64,000 nt of DNA from positions 420,427 through 484,426 of the forward strand of contig CAUYUJ010021159.1 of the NCBI GenBank assembly GCA_963575745.1, written 5' to 3'. How positions within the stretch are numbered: position 1 is the stretch's first letter; each line of letters begins with the position of its first letter. Position numbers and translations under genes: made by a program. This DNA comes from Prorocentrum cordatum (lineage: Eukaryota; Sar; Dinophyceae; Prorocentrales; Prorocentraceae). The notes beneath the pieces are model-generated. The model was not told where the DNA came from and did no database searches. It saw only the letters and a program-made list of their open reading frames with translations. Positions 31,771 to 42,419 of the stretch are shown here, piece after piece.

Positions 31771-33800
31771 CCAGTAGAATGGAGAGGAGACGGGAGGCAA
31801 GAAAGGTGCTGTCGCGCCAAATTTCAAATTTGTCATCCCACCTTGCAACCTATGCCTTCCCATTGTTTCGTTGTTGCTTTTTGTTCTCTCTCTCTCTCTC
31901 TCTTTCTCGCTATCTTTCTATCCGCCGACGGGTGTCCTACCGGACCCGGTTTCCCCATCTCAACTCATCATGTGAAGCGCAATCCGACAGGGGAGCTGCG
32001 GAGTTGGCGGGTGTCCGATGCTGGGCTCCTAATCCTCTACCTCTCACCGTCTGATTCTCATTGCGGAAGTTCGGAACCATTGGCGTTGGCAACACGGAGC
32101 AGCCAGACGTTTTAGGCAGCCGATGCTGGGCACAATGTCTGGAAGCACCCCAGCTACTGCGTTCTTTAGTGTTGCGTTTGCCCTCTTTGGCTGTTGACAT
32201 TCAGGCTCGCCGCACGCTCGACTCAGTCACCAGGGCCACTTCCGATTCACTCCCCCGTCACGCCAGGCGATCACGATGTGCACCACAGCATTACTTCGTT
32301 TTCGGATGATGTCACGGTCGTATGTGGCTTGGTTGGCCGTGCAAATATTCAAACCGCGATCGGTCGCATTGCTCAGCATTTGCACATGGCAGTTTGTCAT
32401 GTTGGGTTACCCGTCGGTCGTTGAAAAAAAGATATTCCTGGATTCCCAGCTCCCAGTTTGCTTTAGAAACCTTCCGATTTGAAGAGTCAAATGGTCTTCC
32501 CTCTTCCCTCCTCTTCAGGGGGGCGGACGGCAACCCAATCTACTTCCACGACATTCTTACATCAAGGTTATACCTACTTCTTCCGACCGACGGGTACGCC
32601 TCAACATGGCTAGCGCTAGCATTAGGTATTCCCAGTTGGGCGTGGCTCTAAACAGCTCGCCCAGCATTGCCTTTAGCAAGGGGGGTCTGAGCCAGATAAC
32701 ACATAGAGTTGGAACGTTGATTCGGATTGATTGGGATATTCTACAACATAGCGATATGTGAACCTCTTCACATGTTCTTGTGCAAGCGCATGGCATTCAC
32801 CCATGAGCTGCTTTACAGAGCGACGCAGGGTCAATATTTCAGCCGTTCCCACGAAGCTAAGTGTCTCACAAAGAGGTCCTCCTTCGTGCCAGGCGTCCTT
32901 GCTCTCGTCTTGCCATACTCTCAGCGCGACTTATGTGTCTCCTCCGCTTGTTCTCTGTTAGATCCCCCACGTTGCGCGATTGCCGCCTCTTCCTTTGGCA
33001 CACGCGCATTTCGCCAAGGGTCTCCCAACAAGTTTCGAGCTTTGGTCAGCTTTGCCCTGCAGTGAGCAGTAGCCCTTTCAAAGAGACATGCGTGATTTCG
33101 ACCTTGTTACCAGCATGTGACTGGAGCCTTCCCGCTGATGCAGCCCGCATCACCTCATGCTGCCTCTGATCCTGACTTACAGACCAGGTTTCTTAGCTAT
33201 CAATGTGGATCCACCGCTGCCGACTGGCGGGCTGACCACATGCACGTGAGAAACAAACACACACTGACAGCAATCATCCTCCGAAATGGGTCAGTGACTC
33301 TGTCTGCCAGTGTTCATAGGTGACTATTGTACGTTCGATCGAGTGGTCGCCCATCTCCAGAGACTCCCGAGTTGCCGCGCTTCATGGCGTGCGTCAGGAT
33401 ATCATGCGGCGATCGAGGAACGCACTCCCTGCATTGAGGAAGAACGGGCCGCTCAGGGCACAGATCGTAAGAGAAGCCGTCACGACAATAGGCTGAGCCT
33501 CCCGCGGTCAAGGGTTCGGGCAGCAGGCATTGTCGTCATTGCCGTGCCCGACGTCAAGTCGTCCTTGGGCCTGGCCACTTCCACCCCTCGACGAGTGTCT
33601 CAGTGACGCGCCCCACGCCCCCGGACACTTGGGACCCAATGTCCCACATGATCTCTGATAGTATCTATGCTGTGTTCTCGCGGGAAGACGGGTAGAACTT
33701 CAGCGCGCGCGAAGCGCGCGCACAGGTTCTAGTGTTTGTACATCTGCACGGGTTCCCCACACAGTGCTTGGACTTGCGGGTGTCTTACCTGCGTTCTAAG
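31771..33800. other. Two kilobases of low-repeat sequence, no gene called
   Basis: Apart from a CT run at 31885-31905 this stretch is unique-looking and less GC-rich than its surroundings. Short open frames occur (32194-32424 and 33310-33606), but all are broken within 100 codons and none shows third-position bias. Near 33703-33722 there is a short GCGCGCG palindrome. Confidence 0.45.
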
Positions 33801-34600
33801 CTAACCGAGCCCCAGCGTCGGCCCCGCCAGCTTGTGACCGCCCGCCGCCGCCCGTCGCAAGCTCCGTCGCGCCGCTGGCAACTGAGCTCCAGCGTCGCTC
33901 CCGCTGGCTTGTGGCCGCTCGTCGCCGCCGCCGCCGCTGGCAGCTGAGCTCCGGTGTCGGCCTGGCCGCCTTGCAGCCGCCCGTCGCCGCCGCCTCCCAG
34001 CCAGCAATTGGGCTCTGGTGTCGGTCCGTCCGGCTCGTGGCCGCCCGCCGCCGCAGTCCGTCGCCGCCGCTTGCGCCGCGCTGCTTCACATGGCTGCGCG
34101 TTGCTTCGCACTGCGTTGCGCTGCTTGGTATCGCTTTGAACCGCTTTGCATCGCCTTGCTCTGCTTCGCACTGCGTTGCATTGCTTTGGCTTGTTTGTGT
34201 CACGGCTTTCCATTTCTGATGGTGCGTTGCTTTGCCAATCGCATTACATTGCATTGCACTGCCTTGATTTGCAGCGCGTTGGATCACTTTACATTGTTTT
34301 GCATTGGTTTGCATAGATGTGCGTCGCTTTTCCATGCTTCACATTGCTCTGTGCTGCCGTGCATTGCTTGGCATCTCACTGCATTGGTTTGTATTGCTTG
34401 CTGTTGCGTTGCATTGCTTCACATCGTTTTGCATTTGTGTTCATCGATGTGCATTGCTTGGCATTGCTTTAATTGCGTCGCTTGGTGTTGCATTGCTATG
34501 CGCTGAATAACCTTACTCTGCACTGCTTTGCATTACTTCGCATTGCCTTTCATTGCGTTGTATTGCCTTGCATGGTGTTGCGTTTCATGTTTGCGTCACA
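33800..34600. repeat. Two degenerate tandem arrays
   Basis: 33805-34075 has about four units of 60 to 80 bp with GAGCTCC(A/G)G(C/T)GTCG and GGCTTGTGGCCGC. 34085-34600 is a dense degenerate TTGCATTGCTTTGCATTG repeat. Confidence 0.75.
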
Positions 34601-34689
34601 TAGTTTGCATCAAAATGATTTCACCACCCAGTTCGCACCGCATATATTGTACGACATCGCAATATGGGGTCCATGCTGGCTAGTACGCG

Positions 34690-34890
34690 TACGTATACAC
34701 ATATACATACATACATACATACATACATACATACATACGTACATTCATACATAGATATTACATACATACCTACCTACGTACTTACATACATACATACATA
34801 CATACATGCATACATACGTACACTCATTCATACATACAAACATACCTACATACCTACATACATACACACACATACATACATATATGTATA
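34690..34890. repeat. CATA tetranucleotide microsatellite
   Basis: About 200 bases of CATACATA with CCTA and CGTA variants. Confidence 0.95.
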
Positions 34891-35239
34891 TAGAAACGCC
34901 GTCGGCCTGGTCGGAAGCCCCCCAGGGGGCCCAGACCCAAGTGCCCCTTGCCTTCGCATCCGAACGCGCCGACGATGCCCGCGCGAATCATGTACATAAA
35001 CATGTGCACGGCCGCGCGGGCATGTGTAGATACGTATCATACGCCTAAGCACGATCATACGTGTACATTTATATCGATATGTATCTCCCGATCGCCAGAC
35101 AGACATACGCGAGTGAGGAGAGAGGTGGGAGGAGGGAGGAGGGAGGAGGGAGGAGGGAGCGTGTGTGAGGTGGGCTCTCCCTGCCTGTGTGTCCCTGCCC
35201 CCCCCTGCCCGTGCATCTCCCGCCCGCCCGCGGCCGCAG
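34891..35239. other. No gene seen; GGAGGGA run
   Basis: Mixed sequence, with a GGAGGGA repeat at 35118-35160. Confidence 0.45.
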
Positions 35240-35357
35240 GCGGCTCCCGCCCGAGGAGGCCGGCGCGCGAGGCCGCGGGGCACCCCCGCACGACGACGAC
35301 GACGGCGACGCCCACCGCTCCGCGCCGCGGCCTCTGGGCTGCCAGAGGGCGTCAATG
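35240..35357 (+). CDS. Exon-like island, unknown
   Basis: Follows CCCGCGGCCGCAG at 35227-35239 and ends near CAATG followed by GTGAAT (35358). The frame reads RLPPEEAGARGRGAPPHDDD with strongly GC-ending codons, but composition alone could give this. Confidence 0.3.
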
Positions 35358-35680
35358 GTGAATAAAATGATAATATCATTCCAACAGTGTCCAACATGTA
35401 TATAAATGATAATTCTCATTGCATTTTACAACAGTACCAATTTGTTTTATTTATCTTGAATTTTATGGTATAATAGACTTTCCGAAGCAATACTCAACCA
35501 AAAACAATGATCGCGAAAACATTGATCCAAATTGTCAAACAAGCCGAGGGCCTCACCCGTGCGGCTAGAGCCGGGAGGTGGGCGGCTTCTTGGTGGGAGG
35601 GAGGCCTCCCTCAGGTGGGCGGCTCTTGGGTGGCGGGGAGGGGGCGGAGCTTTCCAGGCCTCCCGGGTGGGGTCGGAGTA

Positions 35681-35901
35681 GACGTCTGGACGCCCGAAAT
35701 GGGCACGGAAAGAATGGGTACGATGCCCAACAGCAGTTCCTGTTCATTTTGAACAGGGTTCGCTGTCCACGCCGCCACGGCCTGTGTCCATTCGAGACAG
35801 AAGGCCGCCTGCCCAACAGCGGCCGCTGTTGGTTCGGGACAACATGTGTTGTCGGGCATTGTACCCACTGTTTCCGTACACATTTCGGGCGTCCAAAAGA
35901 C
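35681..35901. mobile_element. IR-H inverted-repeat element
   Basis: Arms of 50 bp or more: the left has TGGACGCCCGAAATGGGCAC and GGGTACGATGCCC. The right has GGGCATTGTACCC and CATTTCGGGCGTCCA. Inner pairing continues around CAGCAGTTCCTG and CCAACAGCGGCCGCTGTTGG. Confidence 0.75.
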
Positions 35902-35904
35902 GGG

Positions 35905-36436
35905 GTCTGAGGGTCGCGCCGCAGCGCCGGTGCGTCGGCGATGCGGCTCGATGTGGAGCCCGATTTGCTTCACGTGGACGTCGCCGATGCATCGCCGATG
36001 CATCGCCGATGCGTCGCCGATACATCGCCGATGTATCGGCGGTGCGGCGCGTTCCTTCGACCTCATCTACTCCGACCCAATCTGGGAGGCCTCAATCCTG
36101 CAGCGAGGTGCGGAGAGGGGAATGTATTCTGTGACGATGAGGATGGCGATGGCTTTGACGGTGGTGGTGATGATGATGATGATGATGATTATGATGATGA
36201 TGATGATGATGGTGATGGTGATGGTGTTGATGATGATGGTGTTGAGGATGTTGATGATGATGATGATCGTGGTGATGATGATGCGTATGATGATGTTGAT
36301 GATGATGCTTATGATGATGACGATGATGATGCTGGTGATCATGATGATGATGATGGTGATGTTGGTGATGGTTATGGTGGTGGTGATGGTGGTGATGCTG
36401 ATGCTGATGGCGATGACGATGAAAATGATGACGACA

Positions 36437-36519
<83 letters not shown>

Positions 36520-36590
36520 AATGCTGATGATGATGCTGATGATGCTGATGATGGTGGTGGTGGTGATGGTGGCGCGGGGTAACGAAGCAT
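35905..36590. repeat. CGATGCATCGC short repeats, then GAT microsatellite
   Basis: 35975-36045 repeats CGCCGATGCATCGCCGATGC. 36160-36575 is a long GAT array with GGT, GCT and TAT interruptions. One strand reads as poly-Asp and the other as poly-His or Ile, and no gene is called. Confidence 0.9.
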
Positions 36591-36894
36591 GCAGCCATTG
36601 GGAGGCCATCCTTCTTTTCCTCGTCCTCCTCTCCTATCTCTCTGCCTGATGCCTGATTCCTGATGGCTGAGCGTCGTTCGTAGCCTCCCCCCCAGGGCCG
36701 GTCGAGCCTTGGGGGGGTTGATAAAACCAGGGCCAGGTGACCCTTGGAGCACCGCTCCAGTGGTCACACGCGGCGCACGTATACTTGAGTGCAGGCAGAT
36801 GTAAAAAATAGGTGACAGGTCGAGGAGGAGGAGGGAGGAGGAACGAAATCCTCCTCACTCCTCCGCATCCTCTTCCTCCGCATCCTCCCCATGC
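36591..36894. other. No gene seen; GGA and CCTCC short tracts
   Basis: GGA at 36825-36845 and CCTCCGCATCCTC at 36855-36890 form a possible acceptor tract for the following island. Confidence 0.4.
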
Positions 36895-37213
36895 CAAGAA
36901 AAAAGATGCCATCGCCGCCTGCCGCGGTCCTGGCCTGGCCTCCGCCAGACAGCGGAGATCTTTCAACCTGCTCCGCGCCGCGAGTGCCTGGGGCGCCCGG
37001 GCCCCAATCCCTCCTCTCAAAGATGCCACCTGTCGAGGTGGGCGGTGCGCTTCCCCTCGCCTGAGGCGCTCGGGCCCGCACCCTGGCCTGGCTCCGATTC
37101 GGCAACCAGCGGGGCGAACTCCCTGGCCACGCCAGACGCAGGTTCCCCAGCACATTCCCTCCGTGTGCTGTGCTCGAGTGCTTCACTTTGGACACGTCCG
37201 CAGTGATGAACCA
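36895..37213 (+). CDS. Exon-like open frame to a TGA, unknown
   Basis: After the pyrimidine tract the frame reads GPGLASARQRRSFNLLRAAS and RQTQVPQHIPSVCCARVLHF, ending in TGA at 37214-37216. The first third has strong GC-ending codons, the last part less. The reverse strand is open as well. Confidence 0.28.
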
Positions 37214-37216
37214 TGA

Positions 37217-37898
37217 TCACTGTCGTCTCAAATGATCCGTCCGTTAGTACTCATCCAGTCACTCAGGGATCCAGTGATCAGCAAACCAGCACAAAGGTAA
37301 CATATTCGGGCCTCTTGAACGCCCTTTTGTGTACGTAGACGTGCCACGTCCATGTCCAGCCAGCTGTACGTCATCATAGCCGCACCCCTGTCGGAAGGCA
37401 AGCGTGATCGTCACCAACGATGTGCCAGAATCTCCCTCACGGGACGCTGCCGCAACGAACAGGGGTGAAAGTGCGCGGGAGGCAGGCTCAACCGTCACCG
37501 ACAATTGGCGAGACGCCCCCTCACGGGACGCTCCCGCACACTCGGTCAGCTGAAAGGTACATGTGGAACCGGTAGACGGTGCATCTTAGAGAAAGTATCC
37601 ACCGTCCACCCATTCGTCGGTCCTCCCCCGTCAGAAGGCAAGCACAACCGCCCTCCCCCGTCAGAAGGCAAGCAGAACCGTCAGAAGCGCATTCATTGCT
37701 CCTCCTCCTCCTCCTCCTCCTCCTCCCTTCTTTCCCCCACTGCTCCCTCTCATGCTACTCCCTCCTCCTGTCCGACGTCCTCCTTGTCCTCCTCCTCCTC
37801 CTCATTCTTCTCCTCCTCCTCCTCCTCCTCCTCCACCTCCTCCTTCTCCTCCTCCTCCTCCTCCTCCCCCCCCCTGCTCCTTCCCACGCTCCCCCGAG
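37217..37898. repeat. CGTCAGAAGGCAAGC repeats and CCT microsatellite
   Basis: CCCTCACGGGACGCT occurs at about 37436 and 37510. CGTCAGAAGGCAAGC occurs twice at 37630-37680, with a related GTCGGAAGGCAAGC at 37390. CCT repeats fill 37695-37865. Confidence 0.75.
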
Positions 37899-37992
37899 AT
37901 GAGGCGCGAGGCCCGGCAACAGAATGCCCGAGACACCTTCCGCACGCGTGGAGCGTGGAAGGGCCGAGAGCCTCGACACGCGGGCCCCGCAG
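37899..37992 (+). CDS. Exon-like island, basic, unknown
   Basis: Starts with an ATG directly after a pyrimidine tract ending CCCCCGAG and reads MRREARQQNARDTFRTRGAW and onward with GC-ending codons. A donor-like CAGG followed by GTTGCT lies at 37993. Confidence 0.42.
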
Positions 37993-37999
37993 GGTTGCT

Positions 38000-38170
38000 C
38001 CTCACGTCAGAAAAAAACATGTTGACGGGTCCGGTTAATCATGGCGTTTTCTTTATATTGGAGCTCAGGGGGTCCGGTTTATGAATGCCCCCCGTCGAAG
38101 AGGGGGGTCCAGAATATTAGGTCGCATTTGGAGGGGGGTCCGGTTTTTTAAGGGGGGGGGGGGGGGGGAT
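38000..38170. repeat. GGGGTCCGG(T)TT short repeat
   Basis: GGGTCCGGTT or GGGTCCAG recurs at about 38027, 38070, 38104 and 38136, ending in a G run. Confidence 0.6.
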
Positions 38171-38277
38171 TAATGAGGGATTTGAAGTTCACGATGTTTC
38201 CATCATGAGACCTGATTGTGCCGGATGTTTTTTTTTGTGCGGGAGGAGGCGAGCATCGAAGAAGACAAACATCATCA

Positions 38278-38428
38278 TTTGAATTGTTTTGGAGTTCCGC
38301 GCAGATTGTTTTGGGGCCTTCCGGCGGCGCCTCCAGCGCCGCCCCTGGCGCTGGGAGCGCGCCAGGGAGCGGGGGGCGAACGCAGATCAAAGGAACCCGC
38401 GCGGACCTCCAAACAGTTTTAACCTTAT
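38278..38428. mobile_element. IR-D element, copy 3
   Basis: TTTTGGAGTTCCGCGCAGAT pairs with GCGCGGACCTCCAAACAG. The loop holds GGCGGCGCCTCC and GCGCGCCAGGGAGCG. Confidence 0.7.
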
Positions 38429-39105
38429 GCAGTTTTTCTTCCTCTTTAGGAAAAGGACAAACAATGCCCACCGCACGGCGTCGGCAAGGGTATAAGGACG
38501 ACCCGCATTGCCAGAGAAAGTGATCCACGGGCCAAACAGGCGCAATGATCCCATCCTTCGGGCCGGGTGCCCCACAGGCCAGGACAACATGTGGATTCGT
38601 TTTGGGCATTTGCCCGGGTTGGCGCGAGGGTTCCTTCCTTCGGGCGTTGCGTAATTGGGGGGGGGGCCGGCGGTAACTGGGGTGGTGAAGAAAGGCGCAC
38701 CTCTGATGTATGTTCCCCTCTGGGGGACGGAAGCGGCGAGAAAAAGCGGTACGTTTCTCCGCCCCCCAGCCTACCGCACCCCGTTAAGCAACGCCCAGTT
38801 CCTCGGACGGCAGGAGGGAGCATGGAAACTCCAGAGCAATCGCACCGCGTCAGCAAGGACGGCGAGCAAGCATCATGAGTTCTCGCATGGGACGGATGCT
38901 CCGCAGACCAGAGCCAAGAGGTATAATTGACACTTCCCGTACCCTGACAAGCCCATCCAGGCACGGTGCCCATGAGAGCTAAGAGGAGGGAGCAGGAACA
39001 GGCTCTAATAGCAAAATGAAGGGTGCAGCAAGGGTGATGTGGGAGATCTTTGGGAGCCAGGGAAGGGGGGGGGTCCTGGAGAGCCTCTTGGGGCCATCCC
39101 CCTGG
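38429..39105. other. No gene seen
   Basis: Mixed sequence with short G runs. I find no supported frame or repeat. Confidence 0.45.
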
Positions 39106-39109
39106 CCCA

Positions 39110-39720
39110 TATGAGGAGGACGAGGAGGAGGATGAGGAGAACGAGGAGGAGGAGGAGGAGGAGGAGGAGGAGGAGGAGGAGGAGGAGAAGGGAGGAGGCA
39201 GGAGGAGGAGAAGAAGAAGGAGGAGGAGGAGGAGGAGGAGGGGAGGCCTTCTCGGATCTTTGGTTGTGAGCTCCTCAAAGACGTTTCGCGGAACTATCTT
39301 GAATCTTCTTGGGGCCTTCTTGGGGTTTTCTTGGGGATTTCTCAGGGCCTTTTCGGGCCCCTCTTGGGGCTCAGGCTATACCTACGTGGTTGGGGGTTTC
39401 TCTTGGAGTTTTCTGGGGCGCCCCCCCCTGGAGCCCTCTTGGTACCCTCTTTGGGCGCTCTTGGGGTGGTCTTGGTGGCCCTCTATGGCCACCTTGAGGC
39501 CTCAGCAGCCCGTCGGGGGCGAAAAGGCGAGGGGACAGACACGAATTTCTGTCGCGGTTTGCGGGGCGGTTCTTGTCTCTCGGATGGGGTCCTGTTGGTG
39601 GCCCCAGCGGCGCGCGGCGCCGTCTTTAGCCCCCTGAGGGCCTCGCGAAGGTATGTCAGAAGCTATCTTGAACCATCTTTTGCTATCTTGAGTGTTCTTG
39701 TGTTCTTGGGGCAGAATGCC
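39110..39720. repeat. GGA microsatellite, then TTGGGG-type repeats
   Basis: GGA at 39110-39245. From 39295 to 39720 the sequence is dominated by CTTCTTGGGG and CTCTTGG motifs, related to the 46280-48760 array. Confidence 0.75.
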
Positions 39721-39827
39721 CTCTAACGATGTGCGGGGGGGCCGTCCAGATTCTGAGGGGGGATGGGGGTAGGAGAAGGGGTGGACAACTTCTCGGCAGG
39801 GGAAGAAGAGAACGGGTTGCAGGAATC

Positions 39828-39996
39828 GCCGTAAACATAATCTTTTGGCGCTCCGCGCGGATTTCTTGGGTTCGCGCTGGGCCCCGCCCCCTGGGCGCCT
39901 CCGGCGCCGCCCACGGCGCGTTCAGCGCGCCAGGGGGCGAGGTCCAGCGCAGATCCAAGAAATCCTCGCGGAGAGCCGAAAGTTTATGCTTATTCA
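39828..39996. mobile_element. IR-D element, copy 4
   Basis: The arms contain TTTTGGCGCTCCGCGCGGAT and ATCCTCGCGGAGAGCCGAAA, with GTAAACATAA and TTTATGCTTATT at the edges. The loop is GGCGCCTCCGGCGCC. Confidence 0.8.
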
Positions 39997-40480
39997 ATTG
40001 TTTTTTCTTCCAGTGGTGAAATGGGAAAGGGGGAACCCATAATAAAACCTTCGCCCACAAGTGGCGGCGGGAGATCCACTGATTCGTTGCTCGGCTTCAC
40101 AACGCAACTTCCCGAGCTCCACAACCTGGATGTGCTTACAGTAGCTTGAGTACTGCAGTAGGAGACGTCATGTGTTAGTCCTGGAGTCCATGGTTCAATC
40201 TTCAGCGACAGTCTGCGGGCTCCATAATCTTTGGCTGCTTTGCCTCGGAAGGTCTCCAGGGAATTATTGCTTCCGTGTTTTCTTATCCGCAAGGGCTTCG
40301 CCCCTTGCCGCCGGTTCAATTTTTCGGATAATGGGCGATGCAAGAACTAAATCATGAGGCCTCGGCGCCGCCGGGAAGCAGCATCGGCAGGAGACATTGA
40401 GATTATGATGATATTGTTGAACTCAGTGTTGCATTTTGAACCTGCCCCCGTATGCTGTGCACTGAGGTTTCCCATCGAAT
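39997..40480. other. No gene seen; weak tRNA-like boxes
   Basis: TAGCTTGAGTACTGCAG near 40143 and GGTTCAATC near 40192 resemble pol III A and B boxes, but no tRNA cloverleaf forms around them. Confidence 0.3.
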
Positions 40481-41795
40481 TTCGGACATGTGGCAAATCC
40501 TGCTGTTTTTTCGGCCCTGACCCCGCCGGTCTGCGTGAGGGCTGCTGCCGAATTTCGGACATGAGGCGAATCCCATTGGTTTTCCGACCCTGACCCCTCC
40601 GATCTGCGTGAGGGGTGCCGCCGAATTTCAGAAACTTGGCAAATCCCAATGGTTTTTCGACCCTGACACCGGACCCCGCCGATCTGCGTGAGGGGTGCCG
40701 CCGAAATTAGAAATGAGGCAAATCCCATAAGTTTTTGGACCCTGACTCCGCCGATCTGAGTGAGGGATGACGCCGAAATAAGTTGTTTTTTTTGGGTGGG
40801 CAAATGAGGGATGCCGCCGAAACAAGTCTAAGTAAGGGATGGCGCCGATTAGAAATGAAGCAAATCCCATTGGTTTTTCGACCCTGACCCCGCCGGTCTG
40901 CATGAGGGGTGCCGCCGGATTTAAAACATGTGGCAAATCCCATTGGTTGTTCGACCCTGACCCCGCCGGTCTGCATGAGGGGTGCCGCCGAATTTCAGAA
41001 ATGTGGCGCATCCCATTGGTTTTTCGACCCTGACCCTGTCGGTCTGCGTGAGGGGCGCCGCCGAATTTCAGAAATGTGGCAAATCCCATTGGTTTTTCGA
41101 CCCTCACCCAGCCGATCTGCGTGAGGGGTGCAGCCGAATTTCAGAAATGTGGCGAATCCCATTGGTTTTTCGACCCTGTCCCCGCCGATCTGCGTGAGGG
41201 GTGCAGCCGAAATTTAGAAATGAGGCAAAATCCAATGGGTTGTTCTACCCTGACCCCGCCGATCTGCATGAGGGGTGCCACCGAATTTCACAAATGTAAC
41301 AAATCCCATGGGTTTTCCAACCCTGACCCCGCCGATCTGCGTGAGGGGAGCCACCGCATTTCAGAAATGAGACAAATCCCATCGGTTTCTCGACACTGAC
41401 CCCGCCGATCTGCATAAGGAGTGCCGCCGAAATTCAAAAATGAGGCAACATCCAATAAGTTGTTCTACCCTGACCTCGCCGATCTGCGTGAGGGGTGCAG
41501 CCGGATTTCAGAAATGAAGCAAATCCCATTGGTTTTTGGACCCTAACTCCGCCGATCTGCATGAGGGGTGCCGCCGAAATAAACAATATAGCAAATCCCA
41601 TCGGTTTCTCGACACTGACCCCGCCGATCTGCATAAGGAGTGCCGCCGAAATTCAAAAATGAGGCAACACCCAATAAGTTGTTCTACCCTGACCTCGCCG
41701 ATCTGCGTGAGGGGTGCCGCCGAATTTCAGAAATCGAATCCCATTGGTTTTTCGACCCTGGCCCCGCCGATCTGCGTGAGGGGTGTCACTTTCGA
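40480..41795. repeat. Tandem array, about 18 units of 73 bp
   Basis: CCGCCGATCTGCGTGAGGGG recurs at a spacing of 71 to 80, mostly 73, bases. Each unit also has GAATTTCAGAAATG and CATTGGTTTTTCGACCCTGA. One or two units near 40770-40850 are strongly altered. A 73-base period breaks any frame, so this is not coding. Confidence 0.95.
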
Positions 41796-41837
41796 CCCCC
41801 TCAAGGAATTCTGAGACCCCTTGACGCTAACCAGGCT

Positions 41838-42000
41838 GATTTTCGGCTCCCCCCGCTGGCGCGTTCTACAACCAGGAACAGTAGAAGCAGCATCGAGTAA
41901 TACTGTAACAGCGGAAGCTGGAAATTGGAACTGGCGCAGGGAACAGCAAACCCTCGTCCTACAGCCTGGCGGCCCCACAAGGGGGCCGGCGGGTCACGAG
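41838..42000. repeat. Dispersed repeat shared with 48935-49085
   Basis: Both sites have GGCTCCCCCC, a GGAA(C)AG/GAAGCAG-rich middle, a GCAGGGA(A/G)CAGC segment and CCCCACAAGGGGGCCGGCG. Confidence 0.65.
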
Positions 42001-42419
42001 AAGATGTGGACGGCATGTGTCTTCACAACTTCACAATCTTGGCCTTCGGGAGCCAGCTTCCAGCCCCCAAATGTCAACAAAAGCGGCCCAGGACGAAACA
42101 GCGGCCCGGAGAACGCGTCGAGGGCTCCATGGGGGAACGGGGCGAGAGAGCCGTGACGTTGGTGTTTGGGTCCGCCCACCCGCAACCCAGACCTCCGAAG
42201 TCGTGATTCCCTCGGGACCTCTCTCCCTTGGGACCAGCCTTTCATCCCGAGCCGTTTTCGACGGTCGTGGGTTCCAGGGAGGCCCCCAGAGGCCAACAGT
42301 GGCCGCACGTTTTCCGTCTCGGATCTCTCGCAGCGGGGAGAGGTTTGGGAACGTCGACGAAAAAATAAGCCTGGCGAAGGACCCAACCATATGCAGTTGT
42401 GAGTACCGTCTTTGTGAGC
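42001..42419. other. No gene called
   Basis: One frame (about 42001-42206) reads as plausible protein, including GMCLHNFTILAFGSQLPAP, before TGA. Two other frames are also open, and there is no splice support. Confidence 0.3.

Noticed and set aside
30715-32115. 466-codon frame on the plus strand
   Set aside because: It is built mostly from CGT and GGA microsatellites, with all frames open.
32194-32424. Possible reverse transcriptase remnant around FSDDVTVVCG
   Set aside because: Only the DD context resembles an RT catalytic box. No other RT motif, no repeat ends and no continuation were found.
34690-34890. Telomere-like or centromere-like array
   Set aside because: CATA tetranucleotide without the TTTAGGG-type motif; an ordinary microsatellite.
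36130-36590. Poly-Asp / poly-His frames
   Set aside because: Simple GAT microsatellite.
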